Origin: Atopococcus tabaci DSM 17538
Lineage (GTDB): Bacteria; Bacillota; Bacilli; Lactobacillales; Carnobacteriaceae_A
Assembly: GCF_000429585.1 (NCBI RefSeq)
Contig: NZ_AUCD01000001.1
Span: 1-64,000, forward strand
Direction of reading: 5' to 3'
DNA length: 64,000 nt
Of the stretch, positions 19,584-29,700 are shown piece by piece. Both the position numbers and the translations under genes were made by a program. The first letter of the stretch is position 1, and each line of letters begins with the position of its first letter. The notes below the pieces were generated by a model that saw nothing but the letters and a program-made list of their open reading frames with translations, was not told the DNA's origin and did no database searches.

Positions 19584-19688
19584 GGATGAAAGCTTTTTAT
19601 GAAAAAGGGATGGCAATACCCAAATGATTAAGATACAATAAATTATGCAGGCAAAATTATCTTGAAAGCCGGCAGGAGGTGACGCAAT

Positions 19689-19928
19689 ATGGCCGAAAAA
19701 GATGTGTTTGAACAAGTAAAAAACATTATTGTCGAACGACTAGGCGTAGACGAAGACAAAGTAACGCGAGAAACTACGTTTAAAGATGATTTGGGAGCAG
19801 ATTCATTAGACATAGTAGAATTGGTCATGGAGATGGAAGATACATTTGGGACTGAAATTTCCGATGAAGACGCCGAACAAATCACAACTGTCGGAAAAGC
19901 AGTCGATTATATTGAAACAAACCGGTAA
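19689..19928 (+). CDS. acpP: Acyl carrier protein
   Basis: A 79-residue acidic four-helix carrier protein. The phosphopantetheine attachment serine is Ser39 in [15 protein letters not shown], the classic DSL motif. It carries growing chains in type II fatty acid synthesis and feeds PlsX. The start is well supported by GGAGGTGACGCAAT before the ATG. In most Bacillota rnc follows directly; here a terminator and the opp operon come between. Confidence 0.96.
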   Translation: MAEKDVFEQVKNIIVERLGVDEDKVTRETTFKDDLGADSLDIVELVMEMEDTFGTEISDEDAEQITTVGKAVDYIETNR

Positions 19929-19960
19929 TAAAAAGGTTTTATACTTACTCTGTAAGGTGA

Positions 19961-20009
19961 ACCGAAAATCGGCTTATTTTTTTAAGTAAGCTTGATTTTC
20001 GGTTTTTTT
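19961..20009 (+). terminator. Rho-independent terminator after acpP
   Basis: ACCGAAAATC pairs with GATTTTCGGT, with inner pairing of GCTTA and TAAGC, followed by a run of T. Confidence 0.85.
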
Positions 20010-20054
20010 AGTTTTTTTCCCTAAACAGGGTTGCATTTTTATTATTCTATTATA

Positions 20055-20086
20055 AAATGATTAAAAACTAGTTGAAATAATCATTT
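20055..20086 (+). repeat. Perfect 9-bp inverted repeat over the opp -35 region
   Basis: AAATGATTA (20055-20063) and TAATCATTT (20078-20086) are exact reverse complements with a 14-base spacer that contains the -35 hexamer. It has the form of a repressor or activator site; the regulator is unknown. Confidence 0.5.
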
Positions 20087-20100
20087 CGAACCAGTATAAT
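20072..20100 (+). promoter_or_regulatory. opp operon promoter
   Basis: TTGAAA (20072-20077) and TATAAT (20095-20100) are separated by exactly 17 bases, about 78 bases before the oppD start. Confidence 0.75.
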
Positions 20101-20112
20101 TCAACACAGGTG

Positions 20113-20139
20113 ATTAAACAGTTCAAACTTTTGTTTAAT
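20113..20139 (+). repeat. Perfect 8-bp inverted repeat in the opp leader
   Basis: ATTAAACA (20113-20120) and TGTTTAAT (20132-20139) form a perfect inverted repeat with an 11-base spacer, just downstream of the predicted transcription start. It may be an operator or an RNA hairpin. Confidence 0.4.
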
Positions 20140-20177
20140 GCAACTCTCATTTGAAAAGCAGTTTAGGAGGTAAGCTA

Positions 20178-21185
20178 TTGGCAGTCGAACGTCCTTTGTT
20201 AGAGATTAATCATCTTGAAACAGCTTTCCGCGTTACGGATGATTATTATAATGCTGTTGACGATGTATCTCTCACATTAGAAAATAACGAAATACTAGCG
20301 ATCGTGGGTGAGTCCGGATCCGGAAAAAGTACTCTGGCCACATCTATTATAGGGCTGCACGATCCTAATAACACCCAAATTAAAGGGGAAGTCATATACA
20401 AAGACATCAACCTGTTAGACTTGAATGAAACTTTATACAACAAAATTCGAGGCAATGACATTGGGATGATTTTTCAAGATCCGTTAGGGTCCTTAAACCC
20501 ATTGATGACCATTCATGATCAGATTGAAGAAACACTTGTTTATCATTCTGATATGGATGATAAACAACGTACTAACCGTGTAGAACAGTTATTGGACCAG
20601 GTGGGGATTCCCAATCCGAAGCGTGTGATGCAACAATACCCACACGAATTATCTGGTGGAATGCGTCAGAGAGTAGTTATCGCTATTGCGTTGGCAAACA
20701 AACCGCCAATCATTATTGCGGACGAGCCTACTACAGCATTGGACGTGACCATCCAAGCCCAAATCTTGGACTTGATGAATGACATTCAAGATGAAACCGG
20801 TTCAGGAATCATCTTGATCACTCACGACTTAGGCGTTGTGGCACAAACTGCTGATAGAGTAGCGGTAATGTATGCCGGACAGATTGTCGAAGAAGCAACA
20901 GTGGAAGAATTGTTCGGAAACCCGAAACATCCATACACACGTTCCTTGTTGAATTCGGTTCCTCATGAATTGGAAGATGAAAACGATGAATTGCACGTCA
21001 TTCAAGGAACGGTTCCTTCTCTGCAAAATCTTCCAAGAAGAGGCTGCCGCTTTGCTCCCCGTATTCCATGGATTCCGGCAGAAACTCACGAAGAAGACCC
21101 GGTACTGCATGAAATCTCTCCTGGTCATAAAGTGAGATGTACATGTTGGCAACATTTTCACTTTGAAGGAGAGGAGGAGCAATAG
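20178..21185 (+). CDS. oppD: Oligopeptide ABC transporter ATP-binding protein OppD
   Basis: One of two cytosolic ATPases that power peptide import. Walker A GESGSGKST lies near residue 44, the ABC signature LSGGMRQRV near 157, Walker B IIADEPTTALD and the switch histidine in LITHDLG follow. TTG 20178 is the likely start, seven bases after TAGGAGG. The C-terminal OppD extension is unusual relative to the enterobacterial family: GCRFAPRIPWIP and VRCTCW keep outer cysteines but lack the two middle ones of the four-cysteine motif. First gene of a D-F-B-C-A operon, the order also found in Lactococcus. Confidence 0.93.
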   Translation: MAVERPLLEINHLETAFRVTDDYYNAVDDVSLTLENNEILAIVGESGSGKSTLATSIIGLHDPNNTQIKGEVIYKDINLLDLNETLYNKIRGNDIGMIFQDPLGSLNPLMTIHDQIEETLVYHSDMDDKQRTNRVEQLLDQVGIPNPKRVMQQYPHELSGGMRQRVVIAIALANKPPIIIADEPTTALDVTIQAQILDLMNDIQDETGSGIILITHDLGVVAQTADRVAVMYAGQIVEEATVEELFGNPKHPYTRSLLNSVPHELEDENDELHVIQGTVPSLQNLPRRGCRFAPRIPWIPAETHEEDPVLHEISPGHKVRCTCWQHFHFEGEEEQ

Positions 21186-22141
21186 TGGGATTTATTGAAG
21201 TCAAAGATTTGAAAGTGCATTACCCAATCAGGGGCGGCCTTCTCAACACCATCCAAGACTATGTTTATGCCGTGGACGGCATAAACTTGTCGATTGAAAG
21301 CGGAAAGACATACGGGTTGGTCGGTGAGTCCGGTTCTGGAAAAACGACCATTGGAAAATCCATCATTGGATTGGAAGAAATCACTTCCGGTAATGTGATT
21401 TACGAAGGCGTGGATGTGACAAATAAAGCCCGCAGCCGCCGCGGACAATATAGAGACTACAACCGGGATGTTCAAATGATATTCCAAGATTCCACATCTG
21501 CGTTGAACCCTAAGAAACGTATCATTGATGTGATTGCGGAACCTATGCGCAACTTTTTCAACTATACTCCTCAAGAAGAAAAGAAACGGATTATTGAACT
21601 GTTGGAGATTGTTGGGTTGAACGAAGAAGCGATGTATAAATATCCGCACGAATTTTCAGGTGGTCAGCGTCAGCGTATCGGTGTAGCACGAGCAGTCGCA
21701 AGTAATCCTAAGCTGATTATTGCAGACGAGCCGACTTCTGCATTGGACTTGTCGGTTCAAGCCCAAGTTTTGAACTTTATGCGTAACATCCAAACAGAGT
21801 ATGGGTTGAGTTACTTGTTTATCTCTCACGACTTGGGAGTTGTTCAACATATGTCTGACTATATTGCTATCATGCACAGAGGAAGATTCGTTGAACAAGG
21901 TACAAGCAGAGAAATCTACAAGAATCCTCAGCATATCTACACCAAGCGGTTGCTTTCTGCCATTCCGGAAATGGATCCAACCATCCGGAAGGAACTGAAG
22001 GCTGAAAGAGAACGCGTAGAAAAAGAATACCAAGAATTTGAAGATCAGTACTATGATGAAAACGGACGCGTTTATGATTTACGCCCTCTAAACGACAATC
22101 ATTACGTTGCGTTGAAACCTGCAGAAGAAGGGGGCAAATAA
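21185..22141 (+). CDS. oppF: Oligopeptide ABC transporter ATP-binding protein OppF
   Basis: Second ATPase of the peptide importer, pairing with OppD. Walker A GESGSGKTT, signature FSGGQRQRIGVAR, Walker B LIIADEPTSALD and the switch SHDLGVV are all present, with the long C-terminal oligopeptide-transporter extension ending near residue 318. The GTG start overlaps the last base of the oppD stop codon (TAGTG) and is preceded by a purine-rich ribosome site in oppD (GGAGAGGAGGAGC), so translation of the two subunits is coupled. Confidence 0.93.
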   Translation: MGFIEVKDLKVHYPIRGGLLNTIQDYVYAVDGINLSIESGKTYGLVGESGSGKTTIGKSIIGLEEITSGNVIYEGVDVTNKARSRRGQYRDYNRDVQMIFQDSTSALNPKKRIIDVIAEPMRNFFNYTPQEEKKRIIELLEIVGLNEEAMYKYPHEFSGGQRQRIGVARAVASNPKLIIADEPTSALDLSVQAQVLNFMRNIQTEYGLSYLFISHDLGVVQHMSDYIAIMHRGRFVEQGTSREIYKNPQHIYTKRLLSAIPEMDPTIRKELKAERERVEKEYQEFEDQYYDENGRVYDLRPLNDNHYVALKPAEEGGK

Positions 22142-22144
22142 ACA

Positions 22145-23107
22145 ATGTGGAAAACAGTTCTCAGACGAGTTTTATTAATGATTCCACAAATCTTCATTTT
22201 GAGTATATTGGTTTTTGCAGTAGCACAATTCATGCCGGGAGATCCGTTTACAGGGTTGATCACTCCTGAAACTGATCCAATTGTTATCGAGAACCTTCGG
22301 GAGCAGGCAGGATTGAATGACCCGCTTCCAATTCAATACTTCCGTTGGCTTGGAAATGCGCTGCAAGGAGACTTTGGTACAAGCTACACCTATAAAGTGC
22401 CGGTTTCTGTACTAATCGGACAAAGAGCGCAAAACACCATTCTATTGTCATTGGTATCATTGGTATTGACTTATGCGATTGCATTGCCTCTCGGTATGTT
22501 GGCAGGGCGTTACAACGACTCTTTCATGGATAAAGCAGTCATTGTTTATAACTACGTGAGCTACGCAATCCCAACGTTTGTATTGGCACTTTTGATGTTG
22601 TGGTTCTTCGGCTATACGTTGGGCTGGTTCCCAACAAACGGCAGTGTGGAAGTAACGCTTCAATCAGGATCGTTCGAATACTACATGAGTCGTGCGTACC
22701 ACTTGATCTTGCCGTCTGTCACATATGCCATCTTAGGTACGACCAGTATCATTCAGTACTTGAGAAGTGAAGTGATCGATGCGAAAACACAAGACTACGT
22801 GAAAACAGCACGTTCAAAAGGTGTTCCCGAAAAAGTAGTGTACAACCGTCACATTTTCCGGAACTCTTTCCTGCCAATTGCGTCTACATTAGGCTATCAA
22901 ATTACAGGGTTAATCGGGGGGTCCGTGTTTATTGAGCAGATCTTTGCCTATCAAGGAATGGGGCAGCTGTTCATTCAATCCATCAACAGTCGTGATTACA
23001 GTGTAATCACTGCTTTGGTTCTGCTGTTCGGTATTGCAACGTTAGTCGGTACATTGTTATCGGACATTATCATGAGTATCGTCGATCCGCGTATCCGAAT
23101 TGATTAG
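22145..23107 (+). CDS. oppB: Oligopeptide ABC transporter permease OppB
   Basis: Inner permease subunit of the peptide importer, 320 residues. The first membrane helix is at about residues 9-30, followed by an extracytoplasmic loop with the conserved AQFMPGDPF and the DPLPIQYFRWL segment, then five further helices. The EAA-loop that contacts the ATPase is recognisable as YVKTARSKGVPEKVV near residue 220. The ATG follows oppF by three bases with GAAGAAGGGGGCAAA as ribosome site. Confidence 0.93.
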   Translation: MWKTVLRRVLLMIPQIFILSILVFAVAQFMPGDPFTGLITPETDPIVIENLREQAGLNDPLPIQYFRWLGNALQGDFGTSYTYKVPVSVLIGQRAQNTILLSLVSLVLTYAIALPLGMLAGRYNDSFMDKAVIVYNYVSYAIPTFVLALLMLWFFGYTLGWFPTNGSVEVTLQSGSFEYYMSRAYHLILPSVTYAILGTTSIIQYLRSEVIDAKTQDYVKTARSKGVPEKVVYNRHIFRNSFLPIASTLGYQITGLIGGSVFIEQIFAYQGMGQLFIQSINSRDYSVITALVLLFGIATLVGTLLSDIIMSIVDPRIRID

Positions 23108-23139
23108 AATGAGCTTTACAGCAGAAAGGAATGAAAGAA

Positions 23140-24057
23140 ATGGCAGCCAATGAAGGTTTAGATTCTGAAGTTATGACAAAAGGCACACCTGTAAGTGCGC
23201 CACCTATGGGATTCAAAGTAATTGTAAGGGAGTTTCTGAAAGATAAAGTTGCTCTAGGAGCCTTCATCTTATTGACTGTGTTGGTTATCAGTATATTCAT
23301 TGGAGCAGCAGTCATTGATTTAGATGAAGTAATGAGAATTAGCTTGTTGGATCAATACACTCCTCCAAACTCACAATTCTGGCTGGGTACAGACTCAGGA
23401 GGACGCGACATTTTCGGCTTGCTGGTCGTTGGTGCGAGAAACTCCATTTTAATTGGGGTAGCAGTTACCTTACTGACGAGTACCATCGGAATTGTTGTCG
23501 GAATTGTTGCGGGATACTACGGAGGGTTCATCGATAATTTATTGATGAGAATTGTAGACTTTATCATGCTTCTTCCAACTACCATGTTAATCATTGTATT
23601 TGTCACTATCGTTCCAAACTATAACGTATGGACGTTTATCCTCATCATGAGTGCCTTCTACTGGGTGGGTCAAGCACGCCTAATCCGCAGTAAAGCATTG
23701 TCTGAAGGCAGACGAGATTATATCAGCGCGTCCAAAACGATGGCGACTCCATCCTTTTTGATTATGTTTCGCGAAATGATGCCGAATCTAAGTTCCTTGA
23801 TTATCGTAAACGTCACGTTGAACTTTGCGGCTAATATCGGCATTGAGACCGGTTTGACTTACTTGGGATTCGGGTTACCGACTTCTGTTCCAAGTTTAGG
23901 AACCCTGGTCAGTTATGCTACCTCTCCAGATATCTTGGAGAATAAAACATGGGTTTGGTTACCAGCATCATTAGTCATCTTAGTACTGATGTTGTGTATA
24001 AACTACGTCGGCCAAGCGCTGAAACGTGCGGCAGACGCTAAACAAAGATTAGGTTAA
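23140..24057 (+). CDS. oppC: Oligopeptide ABC transporter permease OppC
   Basis: Second permease subunit. A cytosolic N-terminal tail is followed by a helix at about residues 35-58, the periplasm-like loop with FWLGTDSGGRDIFGLLV typical of OppC/DppC, and five more helices. The EAA-loop is DYISASKTMATPSFLIMF. ATG 23140 is preferred: the ribosome site AGAAAGGA is ten bases upstream, whereas the earlier ATG at 23131 would be almost on top of it. Length is then 305 residues. Confidence 0.9.
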   Translation: MAANEGLDSEVMTKGTPVSAPPMGFKVIVREFLKDKVALGAFILLTVLVISIFIGAAVIDLDEVMRISLLDQYTPPNSQFWLGTDSGGRDIFGLLVVGARNSILIGVAVTLLTSTIGIVVGIVAGYYGGFIDNLLMRIVDFIMLLPTTMLIIVFVTIVPNYNVWTFILIMSAFYWVGQARLIRSKALSEGRRDYISASKTMATPSFLIMFREMMPNLSSLIIVNVTLNFAANIGIETGLTYLGFGLPTSVPSLGTLVSYATSPDILENKTWVWLPASLVILVLMLCINYVGQALKRAADAKQRLG

Positions 24058-24074
24058 GAAAAGGGGAGAAAGAG

Positions 24075-25901
24075 ATGTCTAAGAAAAAATATGGTTTGTT
24101 AGGCACTACAGCGGCAATTGCTCTATTGTTGGCAGCTTGCGGAGGCGGTGGCGGGGAAGACACCGACACTTCTGCTGATAATGCTGGCGGAAACAACGCC
24201 GGAGGAGCAGAACAAAACGCGGACGGGATTGTAGAATTTGAATCCGGCGTCCAAAATGAAGGGGAAGTCCAAGAAGGCGGTACATTGAACGTTGCCTTGG
24301 TCACTGACTCTCCATTCCAAGGTTTGTTCAGTTATGAATTGTATGAAGACGGCTATGATGCTGAATTGATGCAATTTAACATTGAAACATTGTTTGGAAC
24401 AGACGAAAACTTCCAAATTGACGACAGCGGAGCCGCTACACTGGATTTGGATCAAGAAGCAAACAAAGCGACCATTCAATTGAAAGAAGGCGTCACTTGG
24501 TCTGACGGAGAGCCGGTTAAAGCAGAAGACATGGTGTATTCTTACGAAGTTATCGGACATCCTGACTACACAGGTATCCGCTATGACTCCTCCATGATGA
24601 ACATTGTAGGTATGGAAGAATACAAAGCTGGAGATGCAGACACTATCTCTGGTATCACTGTAGTCGATGACCGTACAATTGAAATTCAGTACAAAGAGAC
24701 TGGTGTCCAAATGCTTCAATCTGGTGGTGGGGTTTGGTCCGGCGCTATGCCGAAACACCAGTTGCAAGATATTCCTGTAGGCGAATTGGAATCTTCTCCT
24801 GAAATCCGTGAAAACCCAATCGGATTTGGGCCATTTGCTGTACAAAACATCGTACCTGGGGAGTCTGTGGAGTTTGTGGCGAATGAACACTACTACAAAG
24901 GCGAACCGGTATTGGACCGTATCATCGTTGAAGTGGTCCCTAGCTCCAGTATCGTAGCTGCGTTGCAAAACGGAGAATACGACATCGCTTTGAGCATGCC
25001 GACTGACTTGTACGAAACATATGCGGACCTTCCTGGATACACTATTTTGGGCCGTGAAGAACTGGCTTACACATACATCGGATTCAAATTGGGTGAGTGG
25101 GATTCAGAAGCAGGAGAAGTTGTTCCTAACCCAGACGCGAAAATGGCAGATTTGAGCTTGCGTCAAGCAATGGGATATGCCATTGACAACGATGCAGTTG
25201 GATCTCAGTTCTATTCAGGCGTACGTAGTCGTGCAAACTCTGCAATCATTCCGGCATTTGGTGGATACCACAACCCAGATGTAGAAGGATACCCATACGA
25301 TCCTGAACGTGCGGAACAATTGTTGGATGAAGCTGGATACGAAGATATCGACGGCGACGGATTCCGTGAAACACCAGAAGGCGAACAGTTGGTCATCAAC
25401 TTTGCATCCATGGCTGGCGGAGAAACAGCTGAACCGATCGCTGAGTACTACATGCAATCATGGGCTCAAGTCGGCCTGAACGTTCAATTGACAGACGGTC
25501 GTTTGTTGGAGTTTAATAGCTTCTATGACCGCGTTGAAGCAGATGACCCTGAAATTGACATCTACCAAGCTGCTTGGGGAACAGGTACCGACCCGACTCC
25601 AGATGGATTGTACGGACGTCAAGCACCATTTAACTACACTCGTTGGGCAACAGAAGAAAACGACCAATTCATGGCTGACATGACTGGTGAACAGTCCTTC
25701 GACACTGAATGGCGTGAAGGAGTCTTCCATGAATGGCAAGAATACTTCAGCGAGCAGGCGCCGATCATCCCAACTCTTTACCGTAACGAAACATTGCCGG
25801 TTAACAACCGTGTCAGTGAATTCCAATGGGGATACGATGCACCAGAAGACTTCGGATGGCACACAGTGGGCGTTACAGCTGACGCTCCAGTCACTGAATA
25901 A
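24075..25901 (+). CDS. oppA: Oligopeptide-binding lipoprotein OppA
   Basis: Extracellular solute-binding protein of SBP family 5 that captures peptides for OppBCDF. It has a lipoprotein signal: basic MSKKKYG, hydrophobic core and the lipobox LAAC with Cys22 as the lipid anchor, followed by a glycine-rich and acidic linker. Family signatures include WSDGEPVKAEDMVYSYE, IGFGPFAV and LRQAMGYAID. The 608-residue length is at the large end, as in Lactobacillales OppA. A strong ribosome site (AAGGGGAGAAAGAG) and last position before a terminator fit the high amount needed. Acidic composition suits an exported protein. Confidence 0.94.
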   Translation: MSKKKYGLLGTTAAIALLLAACGGGGGEDTDTSADNAGGNNAGGAEQNADGIVEFESGVQNEGEVQEGGTLNVALVTDSPFQGLFSYELYEDGYDAELMQFNIETLFGTDENFQIDDSGAATLDLDQEANKATIQLKEGVTWSDGEPVKAEDMVYSYEVIGHPDYTGIRYDSSMMNIVGMEEYKAGDADTISGITVVDDRTIEIQYKETGVQMLQSGGGVWSGAMPKHQLQDIPVGELESSPEIRENPIGFGPFAVQNIVPGESVEFVANEHYYKGEPVLDRIIVEVVPSSSIVAALQNGEYDIALSMPTDLYETYADLPGYTILGREELAYTYIGFKLGEWDSEAGEVVPNPDAKMADLSLRQAMGYAIDNDAVGSQFYSGVRSRANSAIIPAFGGYHNPDVEGYPYDPERAEQLLDEAGYEDIDGDGFRETPEGEQLVINFASMAGGETAEPIAEYYMQSWAQVGLNVQLTDGRLLEFNSFYDRVEADDPEIDIYQAAWGTGTDPTPDGLYGRQAPFNYTRWATEENDQFMADMTGEQSFDTEWREGVFHEWQEYFSEQAPIIPTLYRNETLPVNNRVSEFQWGYDAPEDFGWHTVGVTADAPVTE

Positions 25902-25920
25902 TTCAACTCGGTTCACAAAG

Positions 25921-25949
25921 AAGACTTCCTTTCTGAGGAAGTCTTTTTT
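25921..25949 (+). terminator. Rho-independent terminator after oppA
   Basis: AAGACTTCCT pairs perfectly with AGGAAGTCTT around a five-base loop, followed by T residues. Confidence 0.9.
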
Positions 25950-25965
25950 GCTTATGCAGCGGATG

Positions 25966-25994
25966 TTTACGTTATGTTAAAAAAGAAGTATAAT
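25966..25994 (+). promoter_or_regulatory. rnc promoter
   Basis: TTTACG (25966-25971) and a perfect TATAAT (25989-25994) are 17 bases apart, 38 bases before the rnc start. Confidence 0.65.
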
Positions 25995-26032
25995 ATAAGG
26001 GATACTATTTAATAAATGAGGGATGGGAAACA

Positions 26033-26728
26033 ATGATAGAAGAATTAACGGAACACCTCAAAGGCACTTTTGACCTTTCTTTTCAACAAAACAAATTGTT
26101 GCAAGAAGCTTTCACCCATTCTTCCTATGTGAATGAGCACCGGAACGAATCTTTGAACGACAATGAACGATTAGAGTTTCTCGGGGACGCTGTACTGGAA
26201 TTGACGGTTTCGGATTACTTGTACCACAAGTATCCAGAGTTTCCAGAAGGGTTGTTGACGCGTATGCGGGCAGCGATTGTTTGCGAAGCCAGCTTAAGCC
26301 GGTATGCAAAAGAATGCCGCTTTGACGAATACGTCCGACTTGGAAAAGGCGAAGAGCGCATGAATGGACGCAACCGCCCGGCGTTGCTGTGTGATTTGTT
26401 TGAGTCATTCATTGGCGCGTTGTATTTGGAACAAGGCGTAGATGAGGTTCGCCGCTTTCTGGAGAAAACTATTTTTCCAGAAATCGATTCGGGCGCTTTT
26501 TCACATGGGATGGATTACAAAACTGAATTGCAAGAATTTCTTCAACAAAAAGGTGAAGTCAATATGGTTTACACATTGATTGATGAAATCGGGCCTGCCC
26601 ATCAAAAAGAATTTGTAGTAGAGGTAGTGGTGGAAGGTCATGTCCTGGGAACGGGCAAAGGAACCACCAAAAAAGGCGCAGAACAAGCGGCTGCTCAAAA
26701 TGCACTCGTACAATTGCGGGGAAATTGA
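26033..26728 (+). CDS. rnc: Ribonuclease III
   Basis: Endonuclease for double-stranded RNA that matures rRNA precursors and trims structured mRNAs. The catalytic domain carries the signature NERLEFLGDAVLELTVSDYL with the metal-binding acidic residues, preceded by FTHSSYVNEH, and the second acidic cluster in LLCDLFESFIGALYLEQG. The C-terminal double-stranded-RNA-binding domain (about 155-230) has YKTELQEFLQQ and the final GTTKKGAEQAAAQNAL. The ATG at 26033 follows GAGGGATGGG. It precedes smc, as in B. subtilis. Confidence 0.96.
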   Translation: MIEELTEHLKGTFDLSFQQNKLLQEAFTHSSYVNEHRNESLNDNERLEFLGDAVLELTVSDYLYHKYPEFPEGLLTRMRAAIVCEASLSRYAKECRFDEYVRLGKGEERMNGRNRPALLCDLFESFIGALYLEQGVDEVRRFLEKTIFPEIDSGAFSHGMDYKTELQEFLQQKGEVNMVYTLIDEIGPAHQKEFVVEVVVEGHVLGTGKGTTKKGAEQAAAQNALVQLRGN

Positions 26729-26776
26729 TGCTGCAATAAACTAAAGAAAGTTAAAGAACGGGAGGAGTCGCAATCA

Positions 26777-29700
26777 GTGCAGCTCAAAAAAATAGAGATA
26801 CAAGGATTTAAATCTTTCGCAGATAAAACAACAATTGAATTTAATGAGGGCATCACGGCAATTGTTGGACCTAACGGAAGCGGAAAAAGCAATATCATTG
26901 AAGCGATTCGATGGGTCATGGGGGAACAATCCGCCCGAAACTTAAGAGGCGGAAAAATGCCCGATGTGATCTTTTCCGGTTCGGATAACCGAAAAGCAGT
27001 CAATATCGCTGAAGTGACGTTGACTTTGAACAATCAGGATCAATTTTTACCGGTAGAATTTGAAGAGGTGGCGATTACCCGCCGGCTTCACCGGAATGGA
27101 ACCAGTGAGTACTTTATCAACAAACAGCCGTGCCGCTTGAAAGACATTGTCGACCTGTTCATGGATTCCGGCTTGGGAAGAGAGTCGTTTTCGATTATTT
27201 CCCAAGGACAGGTAGAAGCGGTCTTCAACAGTAAGCCCGAAGACCGCAGAGCCATTTTTGAAGAGGCTGCTGGAGTGTTGAAATACAAAAACCGTAAGAA
27301 AAAAGCAGAGCAAAAGTTGGAAGAAACAAAAGAAAACTTGGATCGGGTCCAGGATATTCTTTATGAGCTGGAGCACCAACTGGAACCGTTGGAAAGAGAA
27401 AGCAGTATCGCTAAAGCGTATCTCGACCAAAAAAACGAGCTCACACAATTGGATATTGCGGTAACATCGAAAGAAATTCATGAACTGCACCAAGAGATCC
27501 AACAAAAAAATACTCAAATCAAGCAATATACATCTAAATTGCAAAAGATTAATGAAGAGCTGCAGGTTCAGACAGTAACGGTGAGTCAACATAAAAAACA
27601 ATCCAAACTCATCCAAGAAGAGCAGGATGCGCTTCATCGGAAATTGCTGTCGGTAGTTCAAGCCTATGAAAGAGCTGAAGCAGAAAGCAAGCTGGCTGAT
27701 GAACGTAACAGACATTCTGCAGAACAAACTGAGCGAATAGAACAGACTCTCCAAAAATTAAAACAAGAGAAACAAGAATTGCAAAGCCAACTTGACCGCC
27801 TGACCGTTGAATTAAAAAGCCATCAAGACGACCAAAGGAAAGTGTCCGATAAATTGGCTATCCTCGAAAATCAGAGAAAACGGTTGGAAGGAAACAAAGA
27901 AGCGGTCATTGAAGAGTTGCGGGAGCAATACATCGATGGAATGCAGCAACAGAGTGCTTTCAACAATGAGCGGACGTATTTGGAGAAAAATCTGCAGCAG
28001 CAACAAGCCAGAAAAAAGAAAATTGATGACCAGATCAACGAAGCAGAGAACAGTTACCAACAATGTACGTCTGATTTGGAAGGCAAAACTCTCCAGTTGA
28101 AGCAGTTGAAGAAAGAAATAAAAGAACTTCTTGAACGGTATGGGTTGCTGCAGGAAGAGTACAAGGAAGCCAAGAAACAATTTGAAACGGGCGAATACCA
28201 AATCCAAGAAGCGGTCCGCATCCTGCAGGAAGCGAAAGCCAAGCGCACCTCACTGAAAGAACTTCAAGACAATTATTCCGGTTACTTCCAAGGTGTACGC
28301 GCAGTGATGAAACGCACCAATCAACTGCACGGAATTGTTGGAACCGTGGCTGAGCTGATGGAAGTGCCGAAACAATTCCAAACTGCACTGGATACGGCCT
28401 TAGGCACATCCAGCCAATTTGTGGTAGTGGACGACGAAGAAGCCGGAAGGAAAGCAATCGAATTTCTTAAAAAGAACAAGAGCGGCCGAGCAACTTTCCT
28501 GCCTCTGACAACGCTTCGTCCTAGAAAAATACCTGAGGCCTCTTTAGAACAAGTGAAGTCGCAAAGAGGGTTTTTAGGTGTCGCAAGCGACTTGATTACA
28601 TTCGATAAAAAGGTTTCAGGCGTCATGGGAAACCTGCTCGGAAACACATTGGTGGCGGAAGATTTGCCGTCAGCCGTGAACATTGCTAAACTAGTGAACC
28701 ATCGCTACCGCATTGTCAGCCTGGATGGCGACGTGATGAATGCAGGTGGTTCCATGACAGGTGGAGCAAGAAAAAAATCCTCTTCTATCAATTTGTTCTC
28801 TCAGAAAAACGAATTGGCCCAGTTGAATACACAGATCAAGAAGATGGAACAAACGCTGGAAGACAAAGAAACTGAACTGGGAAATTTGAAGCGCACTTGT
28901 GGAAAACAAGCATTGGAATTGGAAGAATTAAAAGAAGCAGGCGAACAAAAACGGTGGCAGGAACGCCAGTTGACAAGTGAGATCGAATCACTGGAAGAAA
29001 AGAAAAACCAGCTGGAAAAACAGTTGACTGCATCACGTTACGAATTAGCAGATGCCACGCAGGAAATCGAGTCGGATACTGCCCGGATGACCAAAGTCAG
29101 CGAACAAGCAGAAAAGGTCAGGCACCAAATTGATTCCTTGAAACAAGAGATGGAGACCGTCACAGCTAAATGGGAGGACCGTGAAAAAGAAAAAGAGCGG
29201 ATCGACCAAGAGATGAGGACGTTGCAGGCGGCATTGTCCAGTATCAAGGAAGAGGCAGCCGGTACGCGGAAAGAACTGGCTGTGTTGAAGAAACAACATG
29301 AACGAGTCACAACGGAAATCGATGATGCCTCGCGTACGCTTCAGGTTGCGTCCTCACCTGCGCCTGTTAAAACAAAAGAAGAAACCCAAGCTGAATTGGC
29401 GCAATTGACAAAAGAAAAAGAACAGTTGGAAGCGAAGCAGGAAGAGTTGAAAGTGGAAAAAGACAAAGTCGAGAGGCAGTTGGAACAGGCAGAAGCGGCT
29501 TTGACGCAGCAACAGAATACGAAACAATCGCTTCAAACCCTTCAGTCGACATCCGAAGTCGAGGTAAACCGCAAAGAGGTTCAGTTGGACCATTTATTGG
29601 ATTACTTGAGAGAGGAATACGCCATCAGTTTTGAAGAAGCACGCAACCAGGAACCTCTTGGTATTCCATTCGATGAAGCGAAGAAAAAAGTTCAGCTCTT

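Noticed and set aside
20040-20177. CodY box upstream of oppD
   Set aside because: I looked for AATTTTCWGAAAATT with a few mismatches and found none; the palindromes there have different sequence.
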